Positions 33,649-45,640 of a stretch of DNA of 64,000 bases are shown one piece after another (the first letter of the stretch is position 1; each line of letters begins with the position of its first letter). Source of the stretch: Rhizophagus clarus (lineage: Eukaryota > Glomeromycota > Glomeromycetes > Glomerales > Glomeraceae); the NCBI GenBank assembly GCA_015698045.1, contig BLAL01000012.1, positions 1,798,001 through 1,862,000 on the forward strand, read 5' to 3'. The notes under the pieces were generated by a model. The model was not told the DNA's origin, made no database searches, and worked only from the letters and a program-made list of their open reading frames with translations. Position numbers and translations under genes: made by a program.

Positions 33649-34114
33649 TTTAAAAAGTTAAAAGTTAGAGTTTAGAAAAGTTTTTGTAGAAAGATTTATT
33701 GACATATATTTATAGAATTTTGAAATCAGTTAATTACATTATAATTACAATAATTTACTATTACCCATATTTACTTTGTATGAGTCATTTATATTCTTGT
33801 AGATAATAATTTGCATATTATCTCAGCTCACAATTTTAATATCAGTTATACACATGTATGAGTCATATATTCTAAATCAGTTAAATAATAAATTTGCATA
33901 TTGACTCATCATGGAAATGATACTCCATATGATTGATTATTAAAATTTACAATTATCGAGATGATGATAATCTTTTTGAAAATAAACTCAGCAATAATAT
34001 CTTTACTTGCGGCTTATCAAGATTAGTATAAAATTGATATAATCATATAATATACAATCAAAGATAATAGGAAATTTGGGATTTTGATTAATTTATTATA
34101 TTTTTATATTTACA

Positions 34115-34155
34115 CGAATTCAACACAAATTCAACACAAATTCAACACAAATAAC
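34115..34155. repeat. 12-bp direct repeats AATTCAACACAA
   Basis: Three consecutive copies and a fourth degenerate one, in the 5' flank of the duplicated module. The homologous place at 58857-58895 has two copies plus a variant. Confidence 0.75.
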
Positions 34156-34560
34156 AAAATTTGGCCAGAACTAGCAAATTTTTACCAAAATTATCAACAC
34201 AAATTGAACACACAAATAAAATCAGTCACCATAAAAATTTCAGTTTGTGTTTAACATTTAATTATCAGGGGTGATTACATTAGAACTATATAACACAATT
34301 AAGGCTAATATATTATAATTAAAGGACAATGGTATTTTATGCGATGTCTAATTTGACCTTAACCTACACCATCTACACCATCATTAGATCTTAATATGAT
34401 CTTAATTTACTCCACTTTAGAATAGCGCCGAACAATTAGATATATGACTACTAACAAGCCTATCAAAAATTCTGTACATCATAATTATACAGTCAGACCG
34501 GTATTTGATGTAATGTACCAATATAAAGATTTGCATATCGAAAATAGACACTTAGAAAAT

Positions 34561-37500
34561 GTCAAAATATTTAATAAATCGGCATCAAGGTTTATCGGAA
34601 ATGTTTATTATTCGACATGCCTAAATTGCCAAAATTGCTGAAATTGGTGGTATTGGTGAAATGTCAAAGCACATTGCAGCACGAACTCAGGTCAGCATAT
34701 AAAATGAAATCTGTCAGATGCAAGTTCATATTTCAAAAAAAAAGTCACTGGACAATAAATTCCATCAGTTGAAGAAACAGTGGAAATTATTTAAGAATTC
34801 AAGCGACGAAACATTTCCTTCACAGTCAAGTTGATCAAAAAATCAAGTCCTTTGAGCAACGCAGAAATAACAAAATAATATTAGATGAAAACTCTTTATT
34901 ATGGAAGTGTTTACAAAAATCGTTACGACGTTAGCAATCAAAAAGTGTTATCAAAGGGAAAGAAAACAGACTACTACTACTATAACAATTTTTTTCCGAT
35001 AGGAACAAAGAAAAATTAACAGAGTTAAGAATTCATATTTAAAGGTTTTGACGTTTTGCCAAATCCTTTTCACGAATAGTAACAATTTAATGAAAATAAA
35101 TAGAAAAAATTCAAAGAAATGAATTTTTGACAGGTACGAAATGTTTATTTTCAATTTTTAGTAATATAACATGTGACTACGTGAATGACGAATTTATAAT
35201 TTTAATAAAAAAAAAAAATTTTTTTCTTTTTATATCTCAACCTCGTAATTTTTTATCCTTCTCTTTTAAAAAAAAAAAAAGTTTAATTTGTCCGGCCTTC
35301 TTTTTCATAAATTATACTCTCTTCTTATTCGTAGCACGTCGGATTATTTTTTAGGATGGTCCGGTTTCTTCTTATTTTAAGTCGTTAAACTCCTTAATTG
35401 CTCAAATTTGTTTGTCAAATTTTTTTTAAGATCTAATTTTATTTCTTTTTTGTAGGTTGGTTCTGACTTAAGTATCTTTGGACACGAATTATGATAAATA
35501 TTTATTTATTTTACTTTTAACGAAAGAAAGCATCTACTATCTAACATTTGTTCTTTTATTTTTCTAGTTTAACGGCTGGTTCTTTGAATCTCTGGATGTG
35601 GATTGTGATAAATATTTTGTTTTTTTATAACTTAACAAACGTTTTCTTTGTTTCTTTTTGTAGTTGAGGATTTTATGCGGCTATGAAATCCACTTGATAT
35701 TACACCTTCAGGAGTTTTGTCAAAAGTCTATTCCTTAATAAATTAAAAAAAAAAGAATATTATTTAACGTTCTTATCCATTTTTAATACGTGAACCTCAA
35801 AGCCATATTATCACGTGATAGAGCCCAGGTTTCGCTCTTGTCTTAAAATTTGAATGAAACTAACAATCACTGACATCTATATCTAAACATGATCAGTATT
35901 AAAATTTAAAGATAGGAGTGAGCTGCTAAATCTGCTAAAAGAGAAAAGTACGTAATAATGAACTTTAGAAATACAGTGGAATGAGTGGATAATTGAAATA
36001 CTGAATGAGAATATAACTTGTTCTCAATTTGAAGGTTTGGAGTATCTTATAACCCGAAGACGTGGAATTTTAAAGAGTGGAGATGTTGGAATATACCATA
36101 AGTCCGTAACATTTCTGAAAATAAGATCTACCTGAAATAAGTACCTTTGGCCGAAAATATGAAAAGGTTAGTTCAAATGAGAGGAAACATAAAAAAAAAC
36201 AAGTGTTGAAATATGGAATAAGAATGCAAAAAAGGTGATAACTGAACGTGAAAAACAAAGGAAAAAATGAAAGAACCTACCAAACAAGTATAGAAAAGAT
36301 GAAATATCCACATTATTAGTTATTTGAATCCTTATACGCGGGAACATATGAGAGGAAAAAACTGGAACTTATAATTTTCGCATTATATTTCGTTTATAAT
36401 TTTTGTTAATGGAATGTAGATAATACTATTTTTGTCGAAAACGTTTTAAGTTTTGATGAAAAAAGTAATATGATAGTGATGTGTTGATATTTCCGATTTT
36501 GATAATATCGATGATCTTGATCTTGTAGAAAAATTTAATGTAATGCATCTAAATAATTTTGAATTTTCGGTAAATCCTGATAATTATATTGAGGATGAGT
36601 TTATAAGATTTAAAATCAAAAGAAAAGAAGTTTTTGAAAAAAAATGCTTTGATTAATTCTAATTGTTTTGAGAAGTTGGAAACGAACGACTTCTTAGGCT
36701 CCTGAAAGCTTGGATAAAATATACGAGATATGGTAGTTAATGTTAAGGGACAGCTTATGGCTTTCAAGCAGGAAGAAATGATCTTCCAATTTGTTGTAGC
36801 ATGCACGTCAGGCTCTTAATAGAGCTTGTCATTTATACATGGTAATACTGACAGTGTATGATGTAGCATATGAAATTAAAAATTATTCCAATATTCATGG
36901 ATTACCTTCGCCTAGATGAAATTCAATAAAATGTCCATGCCAATAGTATCTCTTCCAACAAGTTGTAGTGTAAATATGGAAGTAACTCACGATGTAACTG
37001 AATCAACTTTCGTAAGATAAGTCTCAATACCATCACTACAATTTATGTTCTCAAAGTCTCGTTTATGTGAATAATGTGAAACAATGATGCTAGAAATTCA
37101 ACACACTACAGAGCATGAAAAGAAGCTATCAGTGACAGAAATATTTGGCTCATTTGAAACGTCCAAAACAAAAGCATAATTAATAATATACGTGCATTTG
37201 TAAATGGAACTGAATCTCGCATTACGTATGATTGTATTTTTAGACTCAAAATGTGCAAATTCCTTACCTCCGCAGCAAATTTGCAATATCAAGAACTTTC
37301 CATATACTGTATACTGTATAATAAACCAACTATAATTCGTGTTGTTCCTACGACACCAACATTTTACCATCTACAGTTGTTCTAGACCCCTTTCCTTGAA
37401 AAGAAAAGAAAATTATATAAGAAAATTGCATCTTTTGCTGATTTACCTTTCGTATTATTACTTGTCCTAAGCCAAATGAAAATAAAACAAGTCAAACTAA

Positions 37501-38096
37501 TATTATCAAATACCAAATAAAATAAGCCTAATTCTCAGTTCACCTATTGTAATATTGTTGTTAATGTTGTCATTACACTTTGGTCATTTTTTTTATACTT
37601 TTATAAGCGATCATTAAAAAAAAAATAGTTTTTGGGGCGAACTCATTTGTATTTTAAAATAATATCACAAATTTTATTGAAAATATGTGTTAATTTAAAT
37701 TTAATGATTTAATAAAAATATTGAAAAGAAAGCTAAGGTTTCAATTAAATTCCTGCGAAATTTCGTTCTAGGTTATAAAGACCCGTTTTGTTTTTGAATG
37801 ATCGACAAAATAGATTTCATTTTTTTTCGAAAACACGTTATCAGCCGAACCATTATAAAGAAGTATGAATTTAACATGGATTTTTATGTAAAATAAGTTG
37901 CAATTAATTATCTCCTAATTTTTTTGTCTTTTCATTATTTCAAAACGGGATTACGATTTGTAAATCAAAAACATGAAATTGATAGAAAGGTAAACCAAGT
38001 ACAAAATTTATGTAATGCACAATAATGAACCGGAAAAAATAAATATACAGTAGTCCGAGAAGTCGGAATATTTTCTATTTTGGTTATTTTGACTAT

Positions 38097-38130
<34 letters not shown>

Positions 38131-38204
38131 GATAATTTGTTTAAAAAAAAAAAGTTTCATTCAAAAAGATTTCATATATATAATAAAATTTTTTTCTATT
38201 TGAG
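34561..38204. other. Long intergenic stretch
   Basis: No supported gene in about 3.6 kb. Short frames exist (e.g. 36549-36806 and 37098-37370 minus) without recognisable domains. Coding-like traces at about 34632-34700 (KIAEIGGIGEMSKHIAARTQ) and 36480-36650 (DFDNIDDLDLVEKFN...NPDNYIEDEFIRFKIKRKE) may be relics of degraded genes. The stretch ends with a 21-T/14-A junction (38096-38130) before the kinase-like start. Confidence 0.45.
38096..38130. promoter_or_regulatory. T21/A14 tract upstream of kinase-like gene
   Basis: 21 T followed immediately by 14 A, ending 74 bp before the ATG at 38205. The same T-run/A-run junction is seen before the F-box start at 13215. Likely a nucleosome-excluding promoter element (inference). 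Confidence 0.45.
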
Positions 38205-39770
38205 ATGGAAACCGAGTTTAACAAATTAAATATCTCAGATACAAAAAATTGTTCATATTGCAATAAACCTTTTACTGAAGAATTATGTTGTAAAGAATAT
38301 ATTCGATTTAGAATGATGGAAGGATGGACCAGTAGAATTCTTGATATCGATAAATTCATAAAAAATACATTGTATGATGGTGTTAAAAATGAACCAATGA
38401 CTGAAGGTTATATTTATGAATTTCTTGAATGGGTAGTACCATTTGAAAGATTTACGGATATCAAAGAAATTGGTGAAGGTGGATTTACAAAATGTTCTCT
38501 GCAACTTGGATTGATGGTAAGTCAGGATATTATAATGATTATGATGGAAATTGGCACAAAGAAGAGCCTAAACCTCTGAAAGTTGCATTGAAAAAGTTAA
38601 ATGGGTCACAGAACATATCAGACAAATATTTAAACGAAGTACGTTTTTATACTATACTAACAGTTTTATTTCTAATTTAATTTGTTCTAATATTAAGAAG
38701 ACTTAAGCTATATTTTAGTAAATTTTTAAATATAAATAATTTTAAAATACATTGGGAATTACGATTACAGAAGTCGGAATAAGTTTATATGGAATAACTA
38801 GACCCAGAAACTAAAGAATTTATGATGATTATGAGATTTGCTGATGGAGTAAATTTGAGAAGTTATCTATCGAATAATTTTAATAATATTAAGTGGCGTA
38901 ACAAAGTATTGTTTTTGTTTTATTTATCTTTAGACTTAAAATATTTTCATACACTAAAATATTGTCATAAAGATTTTCATAGTGGAAATATTTTACGATT
39001 TGATAATAAAGATGAATCTCGTATTTCAGATTTTGGATTATCTGGACCAGCGAATGAACAAGCATCAGATGGCAAAGTGTACGGAGTAATTCCATATATC
39101 GCTCCAGAAGTCTTAAATGGAGAACCATATACATCATTTGCTGATATTTATAGTTTAGGCGTAGTTATGGCTGAATTATCATCTGGAAAACCATCTTTTT
39201 ACAATAAAATACATGATTTAAATTTAGCATTAGCCATACATATGTAATGGACTTAAAAGTTCCTTTTCCAAATTCTGGTCTGAATTTTATAAGAAATTAG
39301 CTCATAGATGTATGAATGCTAATTCAAATAAAAAGACCAACAGCTGAAGAATTATTTGATATATTTACATTTTGTCATCAATCTAATTATGGTTTAAAAA
39401 AAGAAATAGAAAATTTTGGTTATAAAGGAAAAGAAATCAAAACGGCATTTGAAGAAGCTGACAAAGAAATACCAAACATCTCAACTTTGTATGAAAGGAA
39501 TTCAGATGCTATATATACTAGTAGGGTATTCACTTTAAGTTAAATATTAGAATGTATGCTTGTAGTACCTCCTAATTGCATTGAGTTAGAGACTTCCAAA
39601 TCGATTAATTAATGTCGATAACTGGTAAACAATAAAAATTAATACCAAAAAAAATTTTTAAAAAATAAATTTTAAATTAGAAATTACCTTCATCGTTAAT
39701 ATATGAAGTAATAATGGATGAATTAACAGGTGTTGATAATAAATTACTAAAAGATACTAATATTAATTAT
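38205..39770 (+). pseudogene. TKL-like kinase pseudogene with local inversions
   Basis: METEFNKLNISDTKNCSYCNKPFTEELCCKEY, WTSRILDIDKFI and FTDIKEIGEGGFT match the intact kinase at 59913. Lesions in order: second Cys pair damaged (CCKEY for WC..C); one base lost near 38491 (the frame switches to KMFSATWIDGKS); intron 1 from 38639 lacks an AG acceptor at the expected place before 38741; bases lost near 38797 in GITKDP; after IHDLNLALAI a stop and a 24-nt segment (39258-39281) that is the exact complement of the expected RPEFGKGT coding; an extra base near 39330; and the 3' end (about 39541-39765) inverted. The kinase core HKDFHSGN, SDFGLSGP and APEV is intact in one frame (38822-39247). Inactive. 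Confidence 0.88.
39541..39765 (-). other. Inverted 3' end of the kinase pseudogene
   Basis: Read on minus, this gives the missing tail of the gene: FSNLLSTPVNSSIITSYINDEG, then a GTAATT...CAG intron, then the terminal exon remnant (NRFGSLTQC-like in shifted frame, nucleotide-level match to RLIDLEVSNSIQLRG). On plus, the upstream part ends exactly where this tail should begin (RVFTLS), and 3'-UTR-like sequence resumes after it. Short inverted matches (TAAATATTAG at 39542 and CTAATATT at 39762) lie at the two breakpoints. Confidence 0.85.
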
Positions 39771-41381
39771 TTATATTTTTGTGCTTAAAACAGGTGATGA
39801 TGATGAAAAGTGTTGATTTAAAGTGATTTAAAATAAATTGGATTTTTTTTTTTGCAGTAGATTTTACTATATTTCATAGTTTATCTTTATTCTAAACCAT
39901 TTTAAACTTTCTATTTAAAGTTTACTTTCTCTGTATTGTATGCTTAACTTTTAATAAATTACACATATTTAAGGTTACATTTATTTGATATATGATTCTG
40001 TTTACGGTGATAGATTGAATTTTCAAAATTCTCTGTATACGACCCTTCCTGAAATTGCCGCCGATCTGACCTTCGTCTTTTTTCGAGATACTCGTGCTTA
40101 AAAAAAAACAAATGAATGTATAAGATGTGACCTAATTTTGCGTTTTTCGTGTTTGTTATTTTTTTTTTTTTTTTCAAATAAAATTATTTAATTTTTTTTG
40201 CGTTATAAATGACACAAGTATATTTTAAAATATAAAATTTCTGATTATCTATAGAAAAGATTCAAAGAAATAATTCTTATGATTTATTTAAATTTGTATA
40301 TTTTTATTTTGGTATGAAAAACTATTGCTACTCATAACTGAAAAGCTTTAACTAAAACAAAAGCTTAACAGTTAAGTTTAATATAATACCAGCAGTTCTT
40401 TAACTATATTGTACAGGACATTTATATAATAATAACACAAGTATTAGAACTTATTAGGTATAAAAAATGTTAAATATACCTGCAAGCAGTCAAGGAAAGA
40501 ATGTTGTAAAAAACTTTGATTGATGTCTCCTAACGGCTTTTATAGAACATTTTAAAAGAGAAAGGATTCTGGTATTAACCATACATATATTATATTATTA
40601 TCATGCTATTATCCAAATGACTAACCTATTCAGGTTAGTAATGTGGGTTGTTGCATGCCGCTTTTTGTAATTTATGTTGTAAATAAATTTCTTTTTATAA
40701 ATCCGTTACATCCCTTTCAAACTAATTCCAAAATGCATTGAATTTATTAGTGGGTATAATAATTGATTGTTTTTCGGTAAAAATAAAAAAAAAATCAAAA
40801 ATGGTATTAATAGCATCAAGTTTTTTATTCTATATCTGAATAATGATACTTGCAACTGATTAGATATAGGTCATTCCAATGGAATAAGACAAAATAGTCT
40901 TGGATGAATTATTCTTGATAATCTTATGAATTTTATCTTTAATAGCATCAAAAAATTTATTAATTCCGAGACATGGTTTTATTGGTTTATGTATTCCTGT
41001 AATATTAATATAATATCTTATTTTTATGGGTGGTATATAAATATATTTGTATACGATTTTTTTTATTTGTAATTAACTATGTCCTGTTTAAAATTAATAT
41101 CATGACATAGAAAATAATGGAAATTTCCTTTCTGAAAATATGCGAACGCAATACATAGTATTAAATTCTTAACAGACGAACAGGAGAAATATCATATATC
41201 AAATATTATACAATAAATATATTCATTATTAGGAAATCGAATAGATTGTTTCTTTGAAATAATAAAAACAAAAATATTCAATGTTTGGCACGGGAGCTAG
41301 AAGTTGATCTTTGCTAAGTTTCCTATTTGTAAGTGGCAGATTTACAGGAGTAAGATTACTTATTTTAACATCTATAAGTTC
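39771..41381. other. Intergenic
   Basis: AT-rich; no supported gene. The hAT element's target site lies at its right edge (CTCTATAC, 41382-41389). Confidence 0.45.
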
Positions 41382-41389
41382 CTCTATAC

Positions 41390-44300
41390 TAGAGTTGCAG
41401 ACATTTCTTTTATTGAGGGTAACTATCTTGCGGCATACGTCACGGCAATACGTCACATACGCCGTTTGCCACAACCGTTGACTTATAACATATATATTGA
41501 CTTATGCCGTTCATCTTGACGTACGACGTATTTATTGACGTATGACATATCATTTGACATATCCCTTTTATTCTCCTTTACTATAGAATTTAAATTAACG
41601 CGAACACGTGATATGCGAAATGCATTTTTACAACTTTTTTACTCTCTTTACTCATGAATCGTGGAGAAAGCAGTTCAAGAAAGAATAAAAGACCAGTTTC
41701 TAATGAAAATAATGAAAATGAAGAAATTGTAGTTTCTTCAGATGAAGAACAAATAACACGAAATAATAAAAAGCTAAAACTATCAACAACTCAAAAAAAC
41801 ACGAAACCTTTTTCAGAAATCTGGGAATATTATGAAAAAGGTTTACAAAAGAGTAATGGACATTATGAAGCTATTTGTTTCTATTGCAAGACAAAATGGT
41901 TAAGAGGAAAACCACAAAAAATGGAAGCACACCTGGCAACTGAATGTATACAATGTCCTGAAGAAATATCAAGATACTGGCGTGAAAATATAGCCAACCG
42001 GCAAACAAACTATACTCGTAATAATAAATCACTTCCTCTTTCACAACCACCTAATTCAACTCAAACGCAAATAACCGATCATTATAAATCTTCTGATCAG
42101 TCTTTACCCAAATTTGTTGTTGACCGTCTTGATAAAAAGGTTTTAAAGGCTTGGATTATGGCTGGTATTCCTTTTAATATGATCGAAAATCCTTTTGTTA
42201 TAGATCTATTTAAAGATCTAAATCCTGGTTATTCTCCACCATCACGAACTACACTCTCTGATCGTCTTGTTACTGAAGAATATACACGGGTGGGTTTAGC
42301 TATTGATCGTGATTTGGAACAATCTGAACATCTTACATTAGGTAAATGTAATTAATATTATTATTAATTATTATAAATTTTAAAATCTTACAAATAAAAA
42401 TCACTCATTAAAAGGATACTGATGTTACTTTAATTTAAATTCTATTTCTAATAGCACTAGATGGTTGGAGTACTCCCAAAATGGAATCAATCTACAATTA
42501 CATAGTTACAACTGATACACGAATGGAATACTTAATTGGTTTATATGATTATTCATCAGAATCGCATACAAGTGAATTTTTAACAGAAGAGATATCTAAA
42601 ATTATTGAGAAACTTGGTAGTGATAAGTTTGCGGCAATCGTCACTGATAATGCTTCCAATTGCCGAGTTGCAAGACAAAATATTCATGAAACATACCCAC
42701 ATATATGGAATATACGTTGTGCAGCTCATGCAATTAATTTGATCGCATCTGATTTAGTTAAACTCGAACCTATTAAAAAATTTATTAATGAATGTGGTAA
42801 AATTAATCGGTATTTTAGTACCTCACATGCTAGTAATGCCCTTTTAAAACAAGGTTTTACCAATATGAAAATTCAAGGAGGTGGATTACAAACTTGGGTA
42901 AAAACACGCTGGGAATCTTTATTTATGACAACAGATGCGTTATTAAGAGCTCAACCAGTATTTGATTGGGTAAGTAAATTAATATAACTAATAAATCAAA
43001 ATAAATTTATTAAATTTTAAATTTTTTTAGATCCTTAGAGAACATGCTACTTCTATTACAAACAGTGAGGTTGCTGCTTTAATGGAAGATGAGTCATTTT
43101 TTTCTACATGTCAATCGGTTCGTTCTATATGGAAGCCAATAAAAGAATGTATAAATCTTTTAGAGGCAAATGAAGCTACTTTATCTGATTGTTTTATCCA
43201 TCTTATTAAATTGGCCTATGCAATATACCGATTACCAAGTACAAATATCTTCAAACCTTTTGCTATTAATATTTTTAATTGTCGATTTGAAGAATTTTTA
43301 CACCCTTTTTATATTTTGGCTTATTATCTTCATCCATATTATCGAGGTTATATAATATTCTAAATTATAAATTAATTCAATAATAATATAATTAATAATT
43401 TTTTTTTTTACTAGGTAAAGGTCTAAAAGATGATGCTTTTCATAAAGCTGCTTTAGCCGCAATTGAAATATGGCAAAGTCTCGGTCATACTCGCAAAGAA
43501 AGTGAAGAGTTAATTGCTCAACTTCGCAGGTTTGAATTAAGACTTGCTCCTTTTGATCTTCCTTATTCTCCTGGACTTGAATCTCCAAAGGTATGGTGGA
43601 AATTAATTAAAATGCAACCACGACATTTGGCTGAACTCGCGTGTCGAATTTTTTCTATCAATCCAACTCAAGCAAATTGTGAAAGAAATTTCTCAATTCT
43701 TAATTGGATTTTGGGTGAAAAGCGAATTAATTTGACTTTAAAAAAACTTGAAGCTATTGCCAAAATTCGGTCTTACTATATGAATAATTTTCAAAGAGAA
43801 TTGAGTTATGTAAGTAAGAATCTTACTGAGAGTGAATTAAGAGAAAGTATCAATATTTCATCAGTTAGTAACATTATTAGTTTAGATGATGATGATGATA
43901 TAGGAAATATTGATGGGAATAATTTAAATCTGACTTTACCATCATCAAATACTGAATTAGCCATTAGAAATATTGTTGATTTGACAGCTATTGATGGTAT
44001 TAATGAAGAAATGGGTTCTAATATTATTCCGGCACAAGGACAACCTTTAGATCCAGCTGATTTGAATTATGATCCCAATGATGTATTAAATGGATTTTTA
44101 GAACATGAAAGAAATCTTACAGAAATCCCGGAGAATCATGAGCCTTAATTTTAGTTTAGCTTTTAAACATTTATAATAATTTTGTAATACGATAATGTGG
44201 TAATTTTACAAGAGTTTTAATGGTGTTGATATTTTATAATATAATAACATTTTAATTACAAGTAGTTTAATATGAATAAATAATGGAATTTTTTTGCTTT

Positions 44301-44550
44301 TTTGTTTTCTGGATTTTTTTTTTTTAGATTGAACTAAATAATTTGTTGTTATTGATTTACATACGGCATAAAATATAAAATGTCACATGATATGACATAC
44401 AACACATAATACGGCATACGTCATATAATACATCTATTACCTTATTACCCCATACGCACATATGGCAAAACTGTCTAAAGGTAGCACACCACTTACGTCA
44501 TGACGTAATGACGTATTAGGTAGTTACTTTAAGAAATGTCTGCAACTCTA
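41390..44550 (+). mobile_element. Complete hAT-family DNA transposon
   Basis: 3161 bp. Ends TAGAGTTGCAGACATTTCTT at 41390-41409 and its exact complement at 44531-44550 (20/20). Flanked by CTCTATAC at 41382-41389 and 44551-44558, a perfect 8-bp target duplication. Subterminal zones (41420-41560 and 44370-44525) carry many GACGTA/TACGTCA/ACGTATG motifs in both orientations, probably transposase-binding sites. It carries a single gene, the 4-exon transposase. The perfect ends and open transposase indicate a young, possibly autonomous copy. Confidence 0.95.
41654..44148 (+). CDS. hAT transposase with BED zinc finger (750 aa, 4 exons)
   Basis: Exons 41654-42341, 42455-42969, 43031-43346 and 43415-44148 join in frame (2253 nt, 750 aa plus stop); each intron starts GT and ends AG. 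Residues about 53-98 form a BED finger (C75, C78, H93, C98). The RNase H-like core has DGWST (D232), TDNASN (D294) and the CAAH motif (C318, H321). It also has W.KTRW, and near the C-terminus NCERNFSILNWI (E596) with the hAT dimerisation region. All three acidic catalytic residues are present. The acidic C-terminal tail has a DDDDD run. It performs cut-and-paste transposition of hAT elements and could also mobilise related MITEs. ATG 41654 is the first in frame and precedes a basic Ser-rich leader. Confidence 0.93.
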
Positions 44551-44806
44551 CTCTATACAGTCGGTTTCAATTATTTAATGATAAACCATTCCAACGTAGT
44601 AATATTGTATGGAAATGCAATGTCTATCCTATATTCTCGTTTTTTGATGACTATTATTCTTTTAATTGTAGCCATACCTGAGAACAATAATATCGAAGTA
44701 TATGTACTTATCGGTAACAGTCGTTACCCTTAATTTGAAACTTTGATAACGTTATTCATATTTATTGTCGTACTCACTAGCCTACTATAATCGTAATAAA
44801 TAAGTA
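44551..44806. other. Spacer after hAT element
   Basis: Begins with the right copy of the target duplication (44551-44558). Otherwise no feature seen. Confidence 0.5.
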
Positions 44807-45172
44807 ATTACCGGAAAAGGGGGCCGTCTAAAGCGGAGCAGAACTAGTGGCGTCCCGCATTAAGATCTTAACTCCTTTAAAGCTGGTAGACGTTACGTTT
44901 ATAATGCCGCCTGGCGGCTTCAGTTAAAGCCGCCAGGCACTATCTCCAAAGTCATCCTCGGCAATATAGTATATTGTTTGGGCCACTCGGACCGGATACC
45001 GGTCCTCGCACCCCACAATATACTATATTGCTCATTTCGTCGGGTCATGTGACACGGACTCGTCATGGTATCGTCATTAAAAAAAACCACCTACCAGCAT
45101 TATGGCGTCGTCAATCTCTTAACGCGGGCCGTGGACTACTCCGCTTTAGCCGACCTCCGGAAAAGGCATTAT
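44807..45172. mobile_element. GC-rich fold-back element with nested perfect hairpins
   Basis: The outer ends are diverged inverted repeats of about 60 bp (left CCGGAAAAGGGGGCCGTCTAAAGCGGAG; right as complement CCGGAGGTCGGCTAAAGCGGAG, quoted in part: shared CTAAAGCGGAG). Inside: a 12-bp stem 44909-44920/44927-44938 (GCCTGGCGGCTT); a 16-bp stem 44961-44976/45016-45031 (GCAATATAGTATATTG); and within its loop a 7-bp stem 44989-44995/44999-45005 (GGACCGG). TTAAGATCTTAA at 44863-44874 is a further palindrome. Far more GC-rich than its surroundings. No coding frame of note. Likely a MITE or fold-back element; a structured RNA cannot be excluded. Confidence 0.75.
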
Positions 45173-45640
45173 AGAAAAATTGATCAAATCTAGTGGTGAC
45201 TAGCGGGCATTATTTTTTTTGGAAAGAAATACGTAAAATGCGTTAAAAATATTCCACTCGCTTACTGCGGAATTACTAAAAAAGGAACTAGCGCAGAAAG
45301 ACACGTGATGCAAGGACTCCTGATTTGAGGATTATTCCAATGAGACCATGAAAACAGAAAATTGCATCACATGACATGCTCAAGGATCGTACGATTTGGA
45401 TTGTAAATCTCAATGAAAAATAGTAATCAATATAAAACAAATTAAGTTATTAAAATCAAAGATTTTTAACAATATTAACAATATGATAAGTTTCATTATA
45501 AATACCTCATTGAAAACAAAATTCTCCCAAAATTATCTTATATTCAATAAACTAATAAAATAACAAAATTATTTTAAGGTTACAAATTTTTCAAATCGAG
45601 AAAATTTTTTTTTTCTTCTTTTAAATTATTATATTCCGCC
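45173..45640. other. Upstream region of the Cys-rich secreted protein gene
   Basis: No gene seen. Begins with CTAGTGG...GCGGGCATTA, which echoes CTAGTGGCGTCCCGCATTA in the fold-back element (44849-44867). A T-run (45606-45615) precedes the ATG at 45641. Confidence 0.4.

Larger units (their letters stand above)
31800..34560. repeat. Duplicated module, copy 1 (tandem array + small membrane gene + flank)
   Basis: This block matches 57105-59440 in order: a pre-array flank (ACATACCTTTG..., AAAAATCCGAA), the ~300-bp tandem units, the small minus-strand gene, and a long AT-rich 5' flank with AATTCAACACAA repeats, AAATTTGGC(C/T)AGAA, TTATCAACACAAATTGAACACAC and AACAAGCCTAT(C/T)AAAA. Similarity persists with many substitutions and indels, so the duplication is not recent. 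Whether the unit is mobile is unknown; no terminal repeats were recognised. Confidence 0.7.

Noticed and set aside
36549-37370. 85- and 90-codon minus-strand frames
   Set aside because: No recognisable motif, composition like the surrounding AT-rich DNA, no paralogue in the window.
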